Shown here one piece after another: positions 32,496 to 47,456 of a stretch of DNA of 64,000 nucleotides (position 1 is the stretch's first letter; each line of letters opens with the position of its first letter). Source of the stretch: Hedera helix (Eukaryota; Streptophyta; Magnoliopsida; Apiales; Araliaceae). Made by a program: the position numbers and the translations under genes. The notes under the pieces are model-generated. The model was not told the origin of the DNA, did not search any database, and saw nothing but the letters and a program-made list of their open reading frames with translations. The stretch covers positions 37,816,998-37,880,997 of the forward strand of contig OX359267.1 of assembly GCA_947179155.2 (NCBI GenBank), given 5' to 3'.

Positions 32496-35472
32496 TGGAG
32501 AACATAGGAAAATTGGATACAAATAGAGAATATAAAATGATGTGAATAATAAAGGAGTATTTGTTATAATCATTGAATTTACTTATGCGTGGTGAAACAT
32601 TTATTAATTATAATTGGACGTATCATTTTGTATTTAATTTTTTTGTAGCCATCTTTTATCACTGTAGCATTATTTTTATTTTTATGTCTGTTAAGAATTA
32701 TATGGTGACATTCAAATTATTCTTATATTCCTTTTATTTTAAAATATAAGATTATTATTGATTATTTACAGTTAATTTAAGATATTCTTAAATCTAAAAT
32801 TGAAAATATATGTTAGTCAATATAATGATAAATATTGTAAATTTTTTTTAAAATATTATTTATTATAAAATTTATTATTTTATAGTAACACGTAAAGAAT
32901 CATCTTAATTTCGAATTTAAAAATATTTTAATTTGACTTTCAAAAATTAACGACAATCTTAAGAGCAGGGAAAGTATTTAATAATATTCAAAAAATACTC
33001 CAAAACCTAAGCATGTTCTCAAATGAGTCTTCATATCCTTGAAAATTAAATAAAATTTATTTTCATACAGAGAAAATACATCAATCATCTGACATATTTT
33101 CTTTTCCCCCCTTTGTCAATAAAAGCGTATATTTGTACAAAACATAAATTTCATGCAAATAATGCTTAGTATATGCAGCTAGATGATGGACTTTATAAGA
33201 CGTCGGCGAGATATACTAATCGTCAAATGTGAAACCAGCTAATGAGACGAGGTTTATTTTGTAGCTTTGCTGCTAAGTTCTTTAATTTATTCTAGATGTT
33301 GTCTTAACAAATAATTAAGAAGAATTTATTAAACTAAATCATTAATTAATATATTCTTTCCGTCTAGAAAGGGTCTATTTTTTTTCATTATTTAATTTTC
33401 GAAAGCGAAATATGTAGCACACGCTTTTATTATTGATTAATGATTAATACAATTATACTCTTCAAAATTTATTAATTAAATGCAAAAAAATGAATTTTAT
33501 TTAACCTTATAGCTACATTCAAGTACGTGGTATAAAACCTTTGTTCATTTTTTAGCTTATTGGGTATACGTAATACGTATAGAATACTTCGTTTAGGGCA
33601 TTTAGATGGCCTAGTGTAGCATCAATTTTTTAAAATTTTAATTAAAAAATTAATATTAATTTTTTAAAAATTAATTTGAGATATTTTTAAATTTAAAATT
33701 AATAAAAAAAAATTAAATGTTATAATTAATAATATTTCTTAAATAATTTATAATATTTATAATTATATTAACATTAATTAAAAAAAATTATACCATTAAC
33801 TCTGACTTTAAAAAAATTAATATTAATATTATAATTTAAAACGAATAAAATACTTAATAAGTCGTATTTCAACAAAAAATTCAAACACGCTTAACCTACA
33901 GAAGTCCCAAAAAGGCACCAACATCACTCCTCAAGAAAATCAGCCATGTTCATCTTGACACAAGTAACAAAAAGATTAAAAGTTGTACGTGTGCTTATGA
34001 TTTTGAATTTGGGTCCCACTCAATGTCAACGTTAACACCACCTACCAACCATTTCATTATTTATTTTTCAAACTCCACCCACCATTTGTAATCATATTAG
34101 CCCTATAAAAGCAGCAAATTAATTTATATGTGTTTTGAAATTATTATTATAGGGCCCTTCTGTGTAATATAAGTCAAAAACCAACCACATAATCACAATT
34201 ATTATTATGTAGCAATTTCACAAAATCATATATATTACCTCGGCCTCATCTAGAAAATATCGTTATAGAAAGTTCATGCCGGTTACTTTTCATTTTATTT
34301 CTAAATTAATGATCACTCTTGGACACGAAAGAAAAGTGAAAGCAAATCAATAACATAGTTACACCAATTGAATAAATTAATATTTTTTGATTCTAATTTT
34401 ATTTGTTTAGTTAACTTTTTATAATTAAATTGATCATATTTAGAATCAAAATTTATTTTTAAATTTATTAAAAAATAAATTAAATATATTATCAAAGTTA
34501 ATTTATTTTATTTAATTTTTTTTAATATATCTATTTAATTATTAATCTTAAAATCGGTTAATTTATTCATAAAAATTAATTAAGACAAGTAAAGTCAGAC
34601 GGAGAGAATCAACACTAAGAATAATACGGTTGAAATATTAATTGTTCGATAATATCCCACTTAACAATTTGCCGACCAAGGAAAACTTTTAACGTCCTAA
34701 TTGCAACTAAAAAACAGTAAAATACAGCAACAACCTAATTAAATGGAAACAGTAAACCTTTCTAAAATACAGTAATTAATACACGTGTAGAGAAAGTTGA
34801 CTAGAAGCAAAACCTTAAATTCTTGTTGTAGTACTATATTCAATATTCTGTCAGTATTTTATTCCTAGAGTTTGTAAATATTAATGATATATTTTTATTT
34901 TATAAATATTTTTATATAAAAATAAAAAAAATATTTTGACGATTAAAGAATGGATACATAATCTATCAAATTGGACCATTATTTAATTAGTATGAACTAG
35001 CACATATTTAATAAAATTAATTGATAACAATACTGCAGCCATGACGAACAATATGCGTTAGGCGAGTAACATTGAATTATTTATTTTGTCAAATTATGAG
35101 AATTTTATCATAGAGGGTGAGAAGGGGGGGTTTGAAAGAGACAAGCAAGTCTTACTGTTCCGTAGAAAACAAAAGAGAATTATGTTATGTGATTAAAGAT
35201 AAAGGGTAGAGATTTTAATTTTTTTTATCTCAAATAATATAATGTTGTTATAATATTAATTTATTATTATTTTTTATTGTAATTAACCGATCATATTATA
35301 AAGTACTATTTATCTTATTTACTTTTACGTGGTGCTACCTTATAGTGACAGAGAAACCAAATTATAAAAATAGAGAAAAAGTATGTACCAATGACCATCC
35401 ATCTAGAAAGTCTTGACTTTTAGGGCCGCATCAAACGGCAGTAAACTTACTTTGTTATTAAAATAAATACAA
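32496..35472. other. AT-rich spacer with decayed MITEs
   Basis: Two AT-rich inverted-repeat segments (about 32725-32985 and 33625-33855) resemble the element at 28192-28450. No coding exon is seen. The last few hundred bases should hold the promoter of the next gene; no specific box is certain. Confidence 0.45.
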
Positions 35473-35494
35473 GTGATTGTCCATAAACACATTT

Positions 35495-35524
35495 TCCATT
35501 TCCATTTCCATTTCCATTTTCATC
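35495..35524. repeat. (CCATTT)n repeat in the presumed 5' UTR
   Basis: Five tandem TTTCCA units lie 40-60 bp upstream of the chosen ATG. If translated from an upstream ATG they would give an unlikely His-Phe repeat, which argues for the downstream start. Confidence 0.8.
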
Positions 35525-35559
35525 CGTCTCTCTCTCCAATTTTCTGCCTGCAAAAAACC

Positions 35560-36419
35560 ATGTTTGATCCAAAAACAGAAGCAACTAACATTAATCTCCA
35601 CACCTTCAATCCCCTCGAACCGATAAGCGATAGTTATGGGGCAGTAAATTTTGGTTCCAAGCCTCAAAAAGCTGCACAAAACTATGAAAAATATAGGAAT
35701 TGGAATGGAGGACTTCAATTTAGGCCTGAAAATATTGGGGAAGATGAATCCGGTGTTTGTTCACCACCCTTGTGGGGAAATAAAAGCCCGTCTAGAAGTC
35801 CGATCCATTCGCCAAAATCCGGTAACAATTATGTTCCACATCTTTCTCCATCATCAAGAGTTCAAGCCATTGCTAGAGGCCAGTTGGAGCTTATGGAAAT
35901 GGTCAAGGCCATGCCCGAATCGTCGTACGAGCTTTCTCTAAAAGATCTTGTGGAGTATCATAGCCATAGGGTGGGAATTCAAAATCAAGAAGAATTTTTG
36001 GTAGAAGAGGAAGGTTTGAGCAAGAAAGGAAGTGTAAAGAGGCAAGAAAGTGCAAAGAAAATTGAAAAGAAAGGAAAAATGGTGAGGAGTGGAAGTAATA
36101 TAAATGAAAATAAGGGGTTGTTTCTTAAGATGGTCTTTCCAGTTACTTTGGGAGGAAAAAAGAAGAAAAAGAAGGCAAATCCTTATGCGAAAGTTTCTCC
36201 CAAACCGGATGGGAATTCGGATAATAAGGCCTCGAAGGCTGTTGAGAAGGAGTGGTGGAAGAAAAGAACTTCGATTTCGGATGAGAGTGAGAGTGGTGGG
36301 ATTAGTAGCAATAGTGGAAGCACCGGCAGCTCCGGCAGCAGTGGCAGCAGTAGCAGTAGAAGTAGAAGCACAAGGAGCAGCAGCACAAGGTATATTAATT
36401 TCGCAAATATTTTGTAGTC

Positions 36420-36453
<34 letters not shown>

Positions 36454-37678
36454 CTTGAATTGTTAAGTGAATATCAAAATTATTTTGTATTTGAAGTGAT
36501 TCAGATAAATTAACTTAGGTCGACCTTAAAAATCTTATATCGGATAAGTTATTCTTTCATAGATCAAGAGAAAACATAAAAATTTAATGGTTTTAGAAAC
36601 ATCAAATTCAGTTGGTAGAATTTAATTTGTTATGTGTCGGTGAAAATCTATGCTCAAACTTTAAAGCTAAATGTAACAGAAAATGGACAAAAAATCTGAA
36701 CAATCAATTTGTTTTATTCTGGTTTGTTTTATCTACTTAGTAGTTAGCTTGATGAAAATTAAATTCTTATCAATTGAAGGTCTCTTTGAACCTTTTAAGA
36801 GAATAATAAGGTGGCCTTTTAAGATAATAATAAGGTGGTTGTTCTTAAAATGGACTGCCAGCTTATTTCTCCCTCCATATAATCCTTAGCAAACAGAACC
36901 ATAGGTCATCAAATCCCAACCTCGCAGAACCATAGGCCATTTGTTCGGTTTATAAACAGCGTGTTGGATTGATATAACAGAGAGTTGCATTTCAAATGTT
37001 GTATTACAACTTTTATCTTTACGGATACAACTTATTTTTATAAGATTGTCTAAATTATCCAATTTTGACTTTCTGGAATCTAAATCCCAACCTAAGCATA
37101 ACGTGCCGTTGTAATACCCTAAAGAAATGGAAAAATAAGAGGAAGAGGGGGAGGGGGAGGGGGAGGGGGAGGGGAGGATAAATCATAGCAACAGAAAAAA
37201 GAATATTCGTCGATCTATAAACACAAAAATAATTAATTCCTTTAGTTGAACAGCTAGCTTTTAAGTTAAAGAAATCAGTTAATTATAAACTAGTCAAAGA
37301 ATGATTAAAAAACATTACAAAATAGTGTTAGCTGGCTAGAATCTTGAGTAAAAGAAATCAAGTACTTAACATCTAATACACGTTTATTTAACTATAAACA
37401 GCATACACGCATACGTTACAACCGATGCAAGTTTATCATGCTAATCAAGGGATAATCATCAGTTTTTTCTTGATGTGATTGCTTTAATAGTCTATAATGG
37501 CGGTTCATATTGACAGACTAAAAATTATGTTACCAGAGTAATAAGTGTGGCTTAAAATGTTATGTTCAAATGTTTATAATTCATTAATTTTGTAACTGTA
37601 TATTGCAGGAGGAAGAAGAACGGTTGCTTACGCCGTTTTTTGCCTTTTTACTCCAAGAAAAGCTTACCTGCAAAGTGA
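35560..37678 (+). CDS. Ser-rich basic plant protein, two exons, unnamed
   Basis: Exon 1 is 35560-36389 (AG|GTATAT) and exon 2 is 37609-37678 (TTGCAG|GAGG), giving 299 residues. The start MFDPK is preferred over an in-frame ATG 29 codons earlier that lies in the CCATTT repeat. In order there is a Ser/Pro-rich SPSRSPIHSP region (~77-86), a helical block RVQAIARGQLELMEMVKAMP continuing into SSYELSLKDLVEYH (~100-134), and a lysine run (~200-205). Then come a polyserine tract (~250-275) and a basic, Cys-containing tail, RRKKNGCLRRFLPFYSKK. I recognise the helical block and the tail as a pattern of uncharacterised plant-specific proteins but cannot name one. No signal peptide or membrane helix is seen. 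The basic tracts suggest nuclear or membrane-surface binding (inference). Confidence 0.8.
36427..36453. repeat. (AT)n microsatellite in intron 1
   Basis: About 13 AT units just after the exon 1 donor. If splicing failed, translation would end at 36415-36417. Confidence 0.9.
37145..37176 (+). repeat. (GGGGGA)n G-rich tract, possible G-quadruplex
   Basis: Five runs of four to five G separated by single A lie on the sense strand, inside the intron of the Ser-rich gene. It meets the usual G-quadruplex pattern (four or more G3+ runs with short loops). Confidence 0.8.
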
Positions 37679-38459
37679 AAAGAGTTGCTGCATATCCAAA
37701 TTTGGCATACTCTACACAAACACCTTCTTGTAAAATGCTTGAGATTGCTAATAATGCTTACTTGAAGTAGAATATATTCTGAGATTTTCAAGTGTATAAT
37801 TTGTATATGTGTTTAGAAAAGTATGTAATTCTTTGTTGCTAGCAAGTTTAGGGTATGAAAGAACTTGAGGATGCAAATGGAATTTTGACTCTTTTAACTT
37901 CTTGATATACAAAATTTTATCAAATTTATGCCTTTCCAGTTCCTGCAATGACCAATTAATACATATTACACGTGTTTAGATTTGTTTTTCTACTTCAAAA
38001 CAGGGCAGTTAGGGCTATGTGAGCCAAAGTTGCAATCATTTAATAATGATCATGTCTGGATTGACTTTTTAAAAATTTGATTGATTTTCAGCATAAAAAG
38101 TGTAGATTTTAGTTGTTGGGGATTGGCTTACTTGTTCCTAATCATCATATTATCAAATCATGCTTTCAAGGCAAGTGTTGAAGCGAATTCATAAAGATTT
38201 TCGCCTTATTCACCTTCTTTCTTTCGGTAATTTTAAGGTCGTACTTACTACATAAGACTCATAAATAACAGGTTTGAGGACAGTCAGATGTAGGCAACTT
38301 TCATAACGATGGGGCAAACAAACTACATTGCAATAATTTTCCATTAATCAGACTATTGCAGTGATCTGAAAAATTCAAATAAGCAAAATATGAATCAAAA
38401 CAAACCCAAGACAAGCAATCTGACAATGATTATATTATGATTATGTTTCAAGCAAGCAC
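37679..38459. other. 3' flank of the Ser-rich gene
   Basis: No gene is seen. It is AT-rich and should contain the polyadenylation region. Confidence 0.4.
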
Positions 38460-38589
38460 TCATTTTCTTCTGGGCAATGCCATTCTTCCAAGTGAGGAAA
38501 CTATATCTGCATGATTAGCCCAAGTCCCCACTTGCCGGAGGATTGGGGTGGGGTGCCACTTTTCTCGTGAGAATGACTTTGTAGCACTG
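38460..38589 (-). CDS. Possible C-terminal exon of an unidentified gene (partial)
   Basis: The minus strand has an acceptor-like AAG at 38590-38592, then an open block with protein-like composition containing SFSREKWHPTPILRQVGTWA and NHADIVSSLGRMALPRRK, ending at TGA 38460-38462. A candidate preceding exon (about 38868-38805, ending AG|GTGAGT) joins in matching phase. I do not recognise the protein, and no further upstream exons are evident. It could be a real last exon or a gene fragment. Confidence 0.33.
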
Positions 38590-38869
38590 CTTAAATAAAA
38601 CAAGATGATAATGATATTCCTGAAAATGATTCATTATTTCTGCTTATGTAACACAGCTCTGGTACATATTGTAAATTTTATGGTTTGTTATATTATTAAC
38701 TATTGTACATTCTTTTTCACCAAGAACTGGTCCTAATGATTTAGACTGCATCATGTTGTTGACCCACAGACAGACTTGGAGGTCACTGATGATGGCAAAC
38801 TCACCTAATTTTGTTTTTGAAGTGCCACCTTAGTATGAGGGGGAGAACTCCCACCATCCATTATTTGCA

Positions 38870-40070
38870 CAACAACAACGAAAATTACTTGAAACCGTGC
38901 ATTTTGAATTATTAATACAGCAAATTAATTGTAACAACCATATTCACAGGCCTGTGTGGCGCTATATTTTCAGCTAACCAACCAGTCCGGCGTGGGCTAT
39001 CTGTGACCGCTCAATCCATAATCTCTTCACAGGCATAATATAATATGCAGGGAGAATTTCAAGAATTCTCCCGAGCACTTTTGTGTTGCGTATGAAAAAT
39101 TTTCAATACGAAAATATCTATTCACACGCTATTATGGTGTGTATTGTCTTGATTAAAAATAATAATATAAATAGCGCGTAACGCAATTTTTTTATTCCAA
39201 AATTCGTCCTTTAAATTTTATTATGGATGGTACAAAATGAGTTATTTATTTAACATTCCATTATTAACTTTAATTATAGATGGCTGAATTATACTATATG
39301 TGTATAGGATATGATACACAACTAATATTGATTGTAGTCATTATTAGCTAAACGGTTGGACAAATGAGTTTTAACGCTAACGTTCGCCCTAACAGAGATA
39401 TTAAACAATTGAGGGTACCATACTTATAAAATTATACGTTTAACTATTTGACGGATTATTAATTATAGCCGAACTTTAGGTTTAATTTTTTTTCTCATAT
39501 ATGTACGTAAGAAAGGTTAAGTAACCTACCAACAGACTTAAAATTACCAAAATAAATAAATAAATTAAGCCACATAAGCACGTTACCCACATTTTATCAA
39601 GAGAATTTGATATGGTGGTGACGTGTCATGATGTCTCACTCTAGTCCCCAACAAACAAATTTTTCGAACTTGTGAAGCTAGTATAGTCTATAGTGGTAAG
39701 CTCCAGAAGAATGAGTGGTGCCTCAAGGCTTGTCTCGGATGCCGTAGGTCCACATGAACCAACTTCCAAAATCCCAAACAATGGAATCGACCCACCAAAT
39801 TTGGAAAAGTACAAGTATACAAAAATTAATGACAAAAAATGAAGTCTAATATAAAAATTTGTGTAAAAACTTATCTTTTAATTTTTGAGACAACCGTAGT
39901 CTTTGATTTTTTATTTAATTTTTGTATACGTAGAAGTGTCCACTAAATTTTCCACTCCCCAGATCCACAAATTCCACACACAATTTTCAAAGAAAGAGAA
40001 AGAAGGGGAAAAATGGTGGTGGGGTGGTTAAGGAAAAGCTAGTAGAGGGACAGGGGAGGATGAGTTTATT
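38870..40070. other. Spacer and presumed SGRL promoter region
   Basis: No gene is called. The final ~300 bp before 40071 should contain the SGRL promoter and 5' UTR. I see no decisive TATA element. Confidence 0.4.
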
Positions 40071-43044
40071 ATGCAGTCTATGGCTAGTCGTTGTGCCCAT
40101 TTTGCTTTTGCCCCAACTTCTCCCCACAGAGACAGAGATCAATCTATTACAACCAGTAATTGCAACCCCAAGATTTCTTCTTCTTCTTCTTCAGTTCCTC
40201 CTGCTGTTCTGTTCTCTTCCCATCGAGACAGAGGACCCTCTTACAATTCCCTTGTTTTCCAGGTATTTCTCTTTACCTTTACCTTTATTTTTCTCTGGTA
40301 ATGGCATTTCAGTTTTCACTTATTCAAGTATTATACTTCTTATTATAATGTAGTATATCTGATTCAATAATCATGTACTAAATCCGTTATATTGTTTTCT
40401 TTAGATGTGACATGAAGTTCCTAACTTGCCATTATTTTTATTCTTATTAGTTGATTGAGTACTTAAATGCCACCATTGTTGATTGAGTACTACTTGTCAC
40501 CGTAACTACATTTTTAATAAAGTTAGGGATAAGTTTGGGTCGTCGTTTTATAAATGTATCTCTAATCTGGATAGTACTCAATGCCTTCCAAATTCCAAAA
40601 TGAGTTGGGAATAATAGTAAATTTCCAATGTAATTTCACTTGATGAACAATGAGCTTAAGATTCTTTTAGTAGAATGAATGGATTCCAGAAATTTTATGG
40701 AGTAGAACGTAGGTAGCTATTGGAAGAGTAAGAGAGGAGGGTTACAGGCAAACACTCTCTCCTTGGTCCCAAAATGAGAGTCCCATTTGACTTTTGAGAT
40801 TTAATATTGAAAAACAAAACAAAAACTATGTTAAGTATTTTGTCTAACATACCTTCAATTAACAACCACCGTTAAAATAGATACAATAAACCATACTATG
40901 AAGGATAAACTAAAATTGGGACTTGGGAGTCTCATTTTGGTACGGAACACGAGTTATGACAGGATTTTGTACAACTAAAAGATTTAGTACGAATTCCGTA
41001 TAACACATTTATCATGGTAATTAAAATTCATCAGTTCTAAGGATTTTAAATCCAATCTTTATGTATTCTGAGTTTTTATGTAAGCTAATATTTATGTAAT
41101 ATAGCTCGAGACAATTTACGAAATCTATAGTTTTGAAATCCTTGAATCCAAATGCAAACCAACCTTAGCCGCCAAGTTTCCATTTATATATATACAAGTC
41201 TATAAGATGAGCCTCAAGCTTGTTCTCAAGATATACTTTTTTGGTTAAACACCAGTTGATTGATTATATGAACAAGGTCAACTTCTACTCTTCTACACTT
41301 CATTATCTACTATGATACAACTTGTGAAACTATAAATGATTTCATGCTCTGCGATTCCATAATAATGTCTCTTTTGATGCACCATTATTTCTAGGCTGTT
41401 AGACTTTTGGGCCCTCCAGCAAGATTTGATGCTTCAAAGCTGAAAGTTGAATTTAAGGGAAAAGACACACAAAAATACGTCAGAATTGTGCCAAGAACCT
41501 ACGCGCTATCGCATTGTGACTTTACGGCTAACCTAACGTTAACCATTTCAAATATCATCCACCTTGATCAGGTAATCTATTTGCTTTCATATTTCTTTGA
41601 GGTAATGTTGTGTCCTGAAATTGATGCTGCAAATGCAATTAAGTTTTGCTTTATCTTTTCCCAGAATTTGTAAATCATTCTTCGATTAAGGGGAGTTAAC
41701 AACTTACACCATGTTCGTTTGAGATTACTATTTAAAGAGTATCGTGTAATATTTTCTTTACTTTAAAATATGTTTCAATGGCAGTTGAAAGGGTGGTACA
41801 ATAAGGATGATGTGGTTGCTCAGTTGACAGAAGTGAAGGGAAATATGTGTCTAGATGTCCACTGCTATGTGAGTGGACCAAATCCCTTACTAGACCTGGC
41901 TGCAGAGTTTAGATACCACATATTCTCCAAGGAGTTACCATTGGTAAGTTCAACATATAATGGTTGATGCAAAATAAATACTCGTTTTGTATGAATATCA
42001 CAACCTTATAATATCCAACTATCTGCCTCAATTTTTTTTGTCAATAGAAGGGAACATGTTATAATCTCCAAATACCAATTTACTGTTTTAAACTTTCAAG
42101 AACATGCTATTTTTCAAGTACACTAACATGAACGCTGCATATAGTGTTGTACCGTTATCGTGTGCCACACCTAGTGTTTGATTGTTGTGCCTCACGGTAT
42201 CTAATGTTATTTAGAATAGGCTAAGACAAGACTGCACATACATCAAAATGGTCTAGGAACTTCAGATCACTCTTGTTATACTAATTATCTTCACTTGTCA
42301 AATGGACAATTTGCCATTATGATAGGGGAATAAAAAGATACAATGTCTCAAGATGTCAGATGTTGAAAACTTGTTTTCTTCGCTTGACCAGAAATAGGTG
42401 TGGAGATGATTCTTGTAATTAATTGTTGAATGGAATGCATAGGAAATGTTTGAGTTATGTTTGTACGTCTCCTCTTGTTGCGATGCCATATACGAAAATC
42501 CTCCGTATAATTAACAACTAAAATCCTCCTTTACTCAACACCAGGTACTTAAGGCTGTGCTGCATGGAGATTCAGCCTTTTTCAGTGAGCATCAAGAGCT
42601 AATGAATGCTTTAGTTCGGGTTTACTTCCACTCTAGTTCAAAGAAATACAATCGCGTGGAAAGTTGGGGGCCACTTAAGGATGCTGCACAGGTATATATA
42701 TACATTGTAGGAGTCACGTACAATAAATTATGAAGAATAGCATTGTGCTATATAGACATGTATGATGTGTCCTAGTAGACCACTTTAGTTATTATCTCTC
42801 AGTTATACTTGTATAGTTTCCATCAGCATGAAGAAATCCATCTAACCATGGTATGAGTTCACTCCATTATCTGGGAATTGTATTCTATTTAATCATCTAT
42901 GATAATAAATATTTAACGTTGCAGGAAAGAGGAGATGACCAAATACGCACTTTGTTGACCACATGCAATGAAGGTTCTCATCATCACAAGAACTGGGGAA
43001 GTCCAAAATCCATCTTTCAAGCTCTTGTTGCTTTCCTTCTGTAA
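40071..43044 (+). CDS. SGRL: STAY-GREEN-LIKE protein (chloroplast Mg-dechelatase family)
   Basis: There are five exons, all phase 0 with GT-AG borders: 40071-40262, 41395-41571, 41785-41943, 42545-42691 and 42925-43044. They encode 264 residues, close to Arabidopsis SGRL. Residues 1-60 are Ser/Arg-rich and fit a chloroplast transit peptide. The SGR core has GPPARFDASKLKVEF (70-84), SHCDFTANLTL (103-113, with the conserved His and Asp), LKGWYNKDDVV (124-134), CYVSGPNPLLDLAAE (150-164), and YFHSSSKKYNR in exon 4. SGR proteins remove Mg from chlorophyll a or its breakdown products and bind light-harvesting complexes. The Cys-rich C-terminal motif of true SGR/NYE1 is absent and the protein ends KSIFQALVAFLL, so SGRL is the better call. 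Dechelation substrate preference (chlorophyllide) is known for SGRL, not shown here. Intron 1 hosts a MITE. Confidence 0.93.
40754..40953. mobile_element. Stowaway-like MITE in SGRL intron 1
   Basis: Left end CTCCTTGGTCCCAAAATGAG and right end CTCATTTTGGTACGGAACAC are inverted over ~40 bp and resemble the Stowaway terminus (CTCCCTCCGTCCCAAAATGA). It is about 200 bp with no coding. A flanking TA duplication is not clean. Confidence 0.65.
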
Positions 43045-44795
43045 GTTATATATGAGGGGGCGGCAGATTGTACAAGGCAATTACTTAATCAGCTTTTATA
43101 GAGTTACATTCAAGAGCTCTTTGAGGATTTGGGATTCAACTTTCCTGAGCTGTACGGCCACAAAATTTTTTTCAAGGGTCATTGATTCTTACTAGGACAC
43201 AAATAATCAAATTCAAATTGTTGACTCAATTCTTGTAGAAACAAGAAAGATACCGTCACTTTCAGTAATGAATGACTGATCTTTGTGTTGTTTTTTTAGT
43301 GTAGTTTTGTTAACCTTTAACTTCAATATAATAAATTCTGAATATATATTTTTTATTGTATCTAACTCAAAACCAATCGATAAGGAATGAAATAGCTTCC
43401 CAAGATTATATAAGGAGTCTTAAAGTTTAAATTGTGCGATGTAGGACTTTATAGCTCGATAGATCTCCGTGACGTTATTCTGAGTCAAATACGTGGACAA
43501 TTTATACTGATACTGTTGTTAGTGTTGTAACATAAAATCATATGCTCCGATACCATGTTCAATAATTATATAGTGAGTCTCTAGGCTTAAATTACCCAAT
43601 GGACTTTATATCTCAATCCGCAGATGCACAACTTCTCCATGTAATTGGGCTGCAACTGCCAGTTGGATGGTTACTGAGTTGGTTCATGCTGGTGGGAAAA
43701 TACTTATCCTCCCTCCTCCGGCCCACTTTTTATATCGCTTTTTATTTTGGGATGGTTCAAAATGAGAGTAACTAATTTTATTTTCCCACAGTTGGGCTCT
43801 TTTATTCTATAACGTGCAGGCTCAATCTCATGACTGCTCATAAATTTTAATCAGCAAAATAAATTTTATGATAATCAAAAGTAATACAAATATGACAAAT
43901 TCAAAAGATTTGGATTGGTCTGAGAGTTCGGATCAGCTATTTTAAATAGTGTCTCGTCTGCTGTCCTAACAAAGAGATTGTGCCGTGTGACGTAACAAAG
44001 GAAAAGAAACTCCAATTAAGCTAATATCCCAATTTTCATTCCTTCTTTTTTGTGCTATGAGTAAATCTAAAATTTAATCATTCTATATATTTGCATAATT
44101 GAGGAAACATAATTTCTTTTTCTTCTCTTTTCTCTCCTTTTTCCCATGGATCTAGTCAAGTATAATATATAAATTTAAAATTTAAATAAATATTCTTAAT
44201 TATTAATTTTATAAATGGTCAATATGATCATAATAATAAAATTTTGTCATATAAAATGATCTGGAGGGGTTTCACTGGAGTTCAAATTACACTTGTACAT
44301 TTTTAGACAAAAATAAAACTCAATTAATCATACTTTTTTTTCCTTTTTCTTTTTCTATTTCATTTTTAAAAAAAATATCTTTGGGGTTTTTATGGATGTG
44401 AAAGAATATAGTGATCAATATTGAGCTTTATTTTTGCTGATGAATATGAATATTGGAGTTTTTGAGATAGTTCAAAATTACACTTGTTTTTTCAGTTTTA
44501 AATGGCATAAGCTTGATATTTTTTTTTGTAATTTTTAATTTCTAGACCTAATTATCAATATTCATATATGCCTTTTTTTGGCAAAAGGCTAAATAAATTT
44601 ATAGTTGATATTCTAGACAACATCAAAACTTGATCAAGTTCTTATATGGTTTTTGGGTATTAATATACTACTATGCATCTCAATATTTTAGCTTATATTA
44701 GTCTCAACAATTACAAGATGCAGGAATCCTTTCCTATGATAGTTTTATAATTAACACAAACATATACTCAACTTTTTTTCATGGAAAATGCAGGT
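43045..44795. other. 3' flank of SGRL with transposon scraps
   Basis: 43390-43640 looks like an old LTR-element remnant. It includes GCTCCGATACCA at 43544-43555, close to the complement of the Copia iMet primer site. A single Stowaway-like end (CTCCCTCCTCCGGCCCACTT) lies near 43710-43735. No gene is seen. Confidence 0.4.
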
Positions 44796-44798
44796 CTT

Positions 44799-47249
<2,451 letters not shown>

Positions 47250-47456
47250 ATGGTAATGGATAAGGAGATTGTTGAGGCTAGAGTAATAGGATTGAAGTTG
47301 AGAAGTGGTGCCATGGCTACAAATAACAAGAAGAAGCGATACGTTAGAGGAGATATCAAGCGCCGGATTTTTGCTAGCATTTACCGGAAGAGCAAACATG
47401 CAAGTCGAGATGCTTCTAGCTATCTTGTTAGCAAATGCGCACACAAATATTGGTGA
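47250..47456 (+). CDS. Small basic protein (68 aa), hypothetical
   Basis: The frame MVMDKEIVEARVIGLKLRSG... is strongly basic in its second half (NNKKKRYVRGDIKRRIFASI, YRKSKHASRD) and ends at TAG/TGA-rich sequence. It has no signal peptide, membrane helix or Cys pattern. It does not match DVL/RTFL or other small-peptide families I know. No introns or orthologue evidence can be seen, so it may be a chance ORF. Its amino-acid composition is more protein-like than that of nearby ORFs. Confidence 0.3.
   Translation: MVMDKEIVEARVIGLKLRSGAMATNNKKKRYVRGDIKRRIFASIYRKSKHASRDASSYLVSKCAHKYW

Noticed and set aside
32323..32505. 60-codon ORF with poly-Ile tail
   Set aside because: It is a translation of the ATT microsatellite, not a gene.
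35473..35559. Upstream in-frame ATG adding 29 residues to the Ser-rich protein
   Set aside because: It would translate the CCATTT repeat as His-Phe repeats; the downstream ATG is a better start.
36104..36466. 120-codon plus-strand ORF and a poly-Leu minus-strand ORF
   Set aside because: Both are alternate-frame shadows of the Ser-rich exon 1; the AGC/GGC codon bias there creates them.
40024..40353. 109-codon ORF over SGRL exon 1
   Set aside because: It is in a different frame from the SGRL exon, which splices in phase into the conserved core.
43544..43555. Copia primer site as evidence of a full element
   Set aside because: No LTR pair or pol is present around it; only a remnant motif can be claimed.
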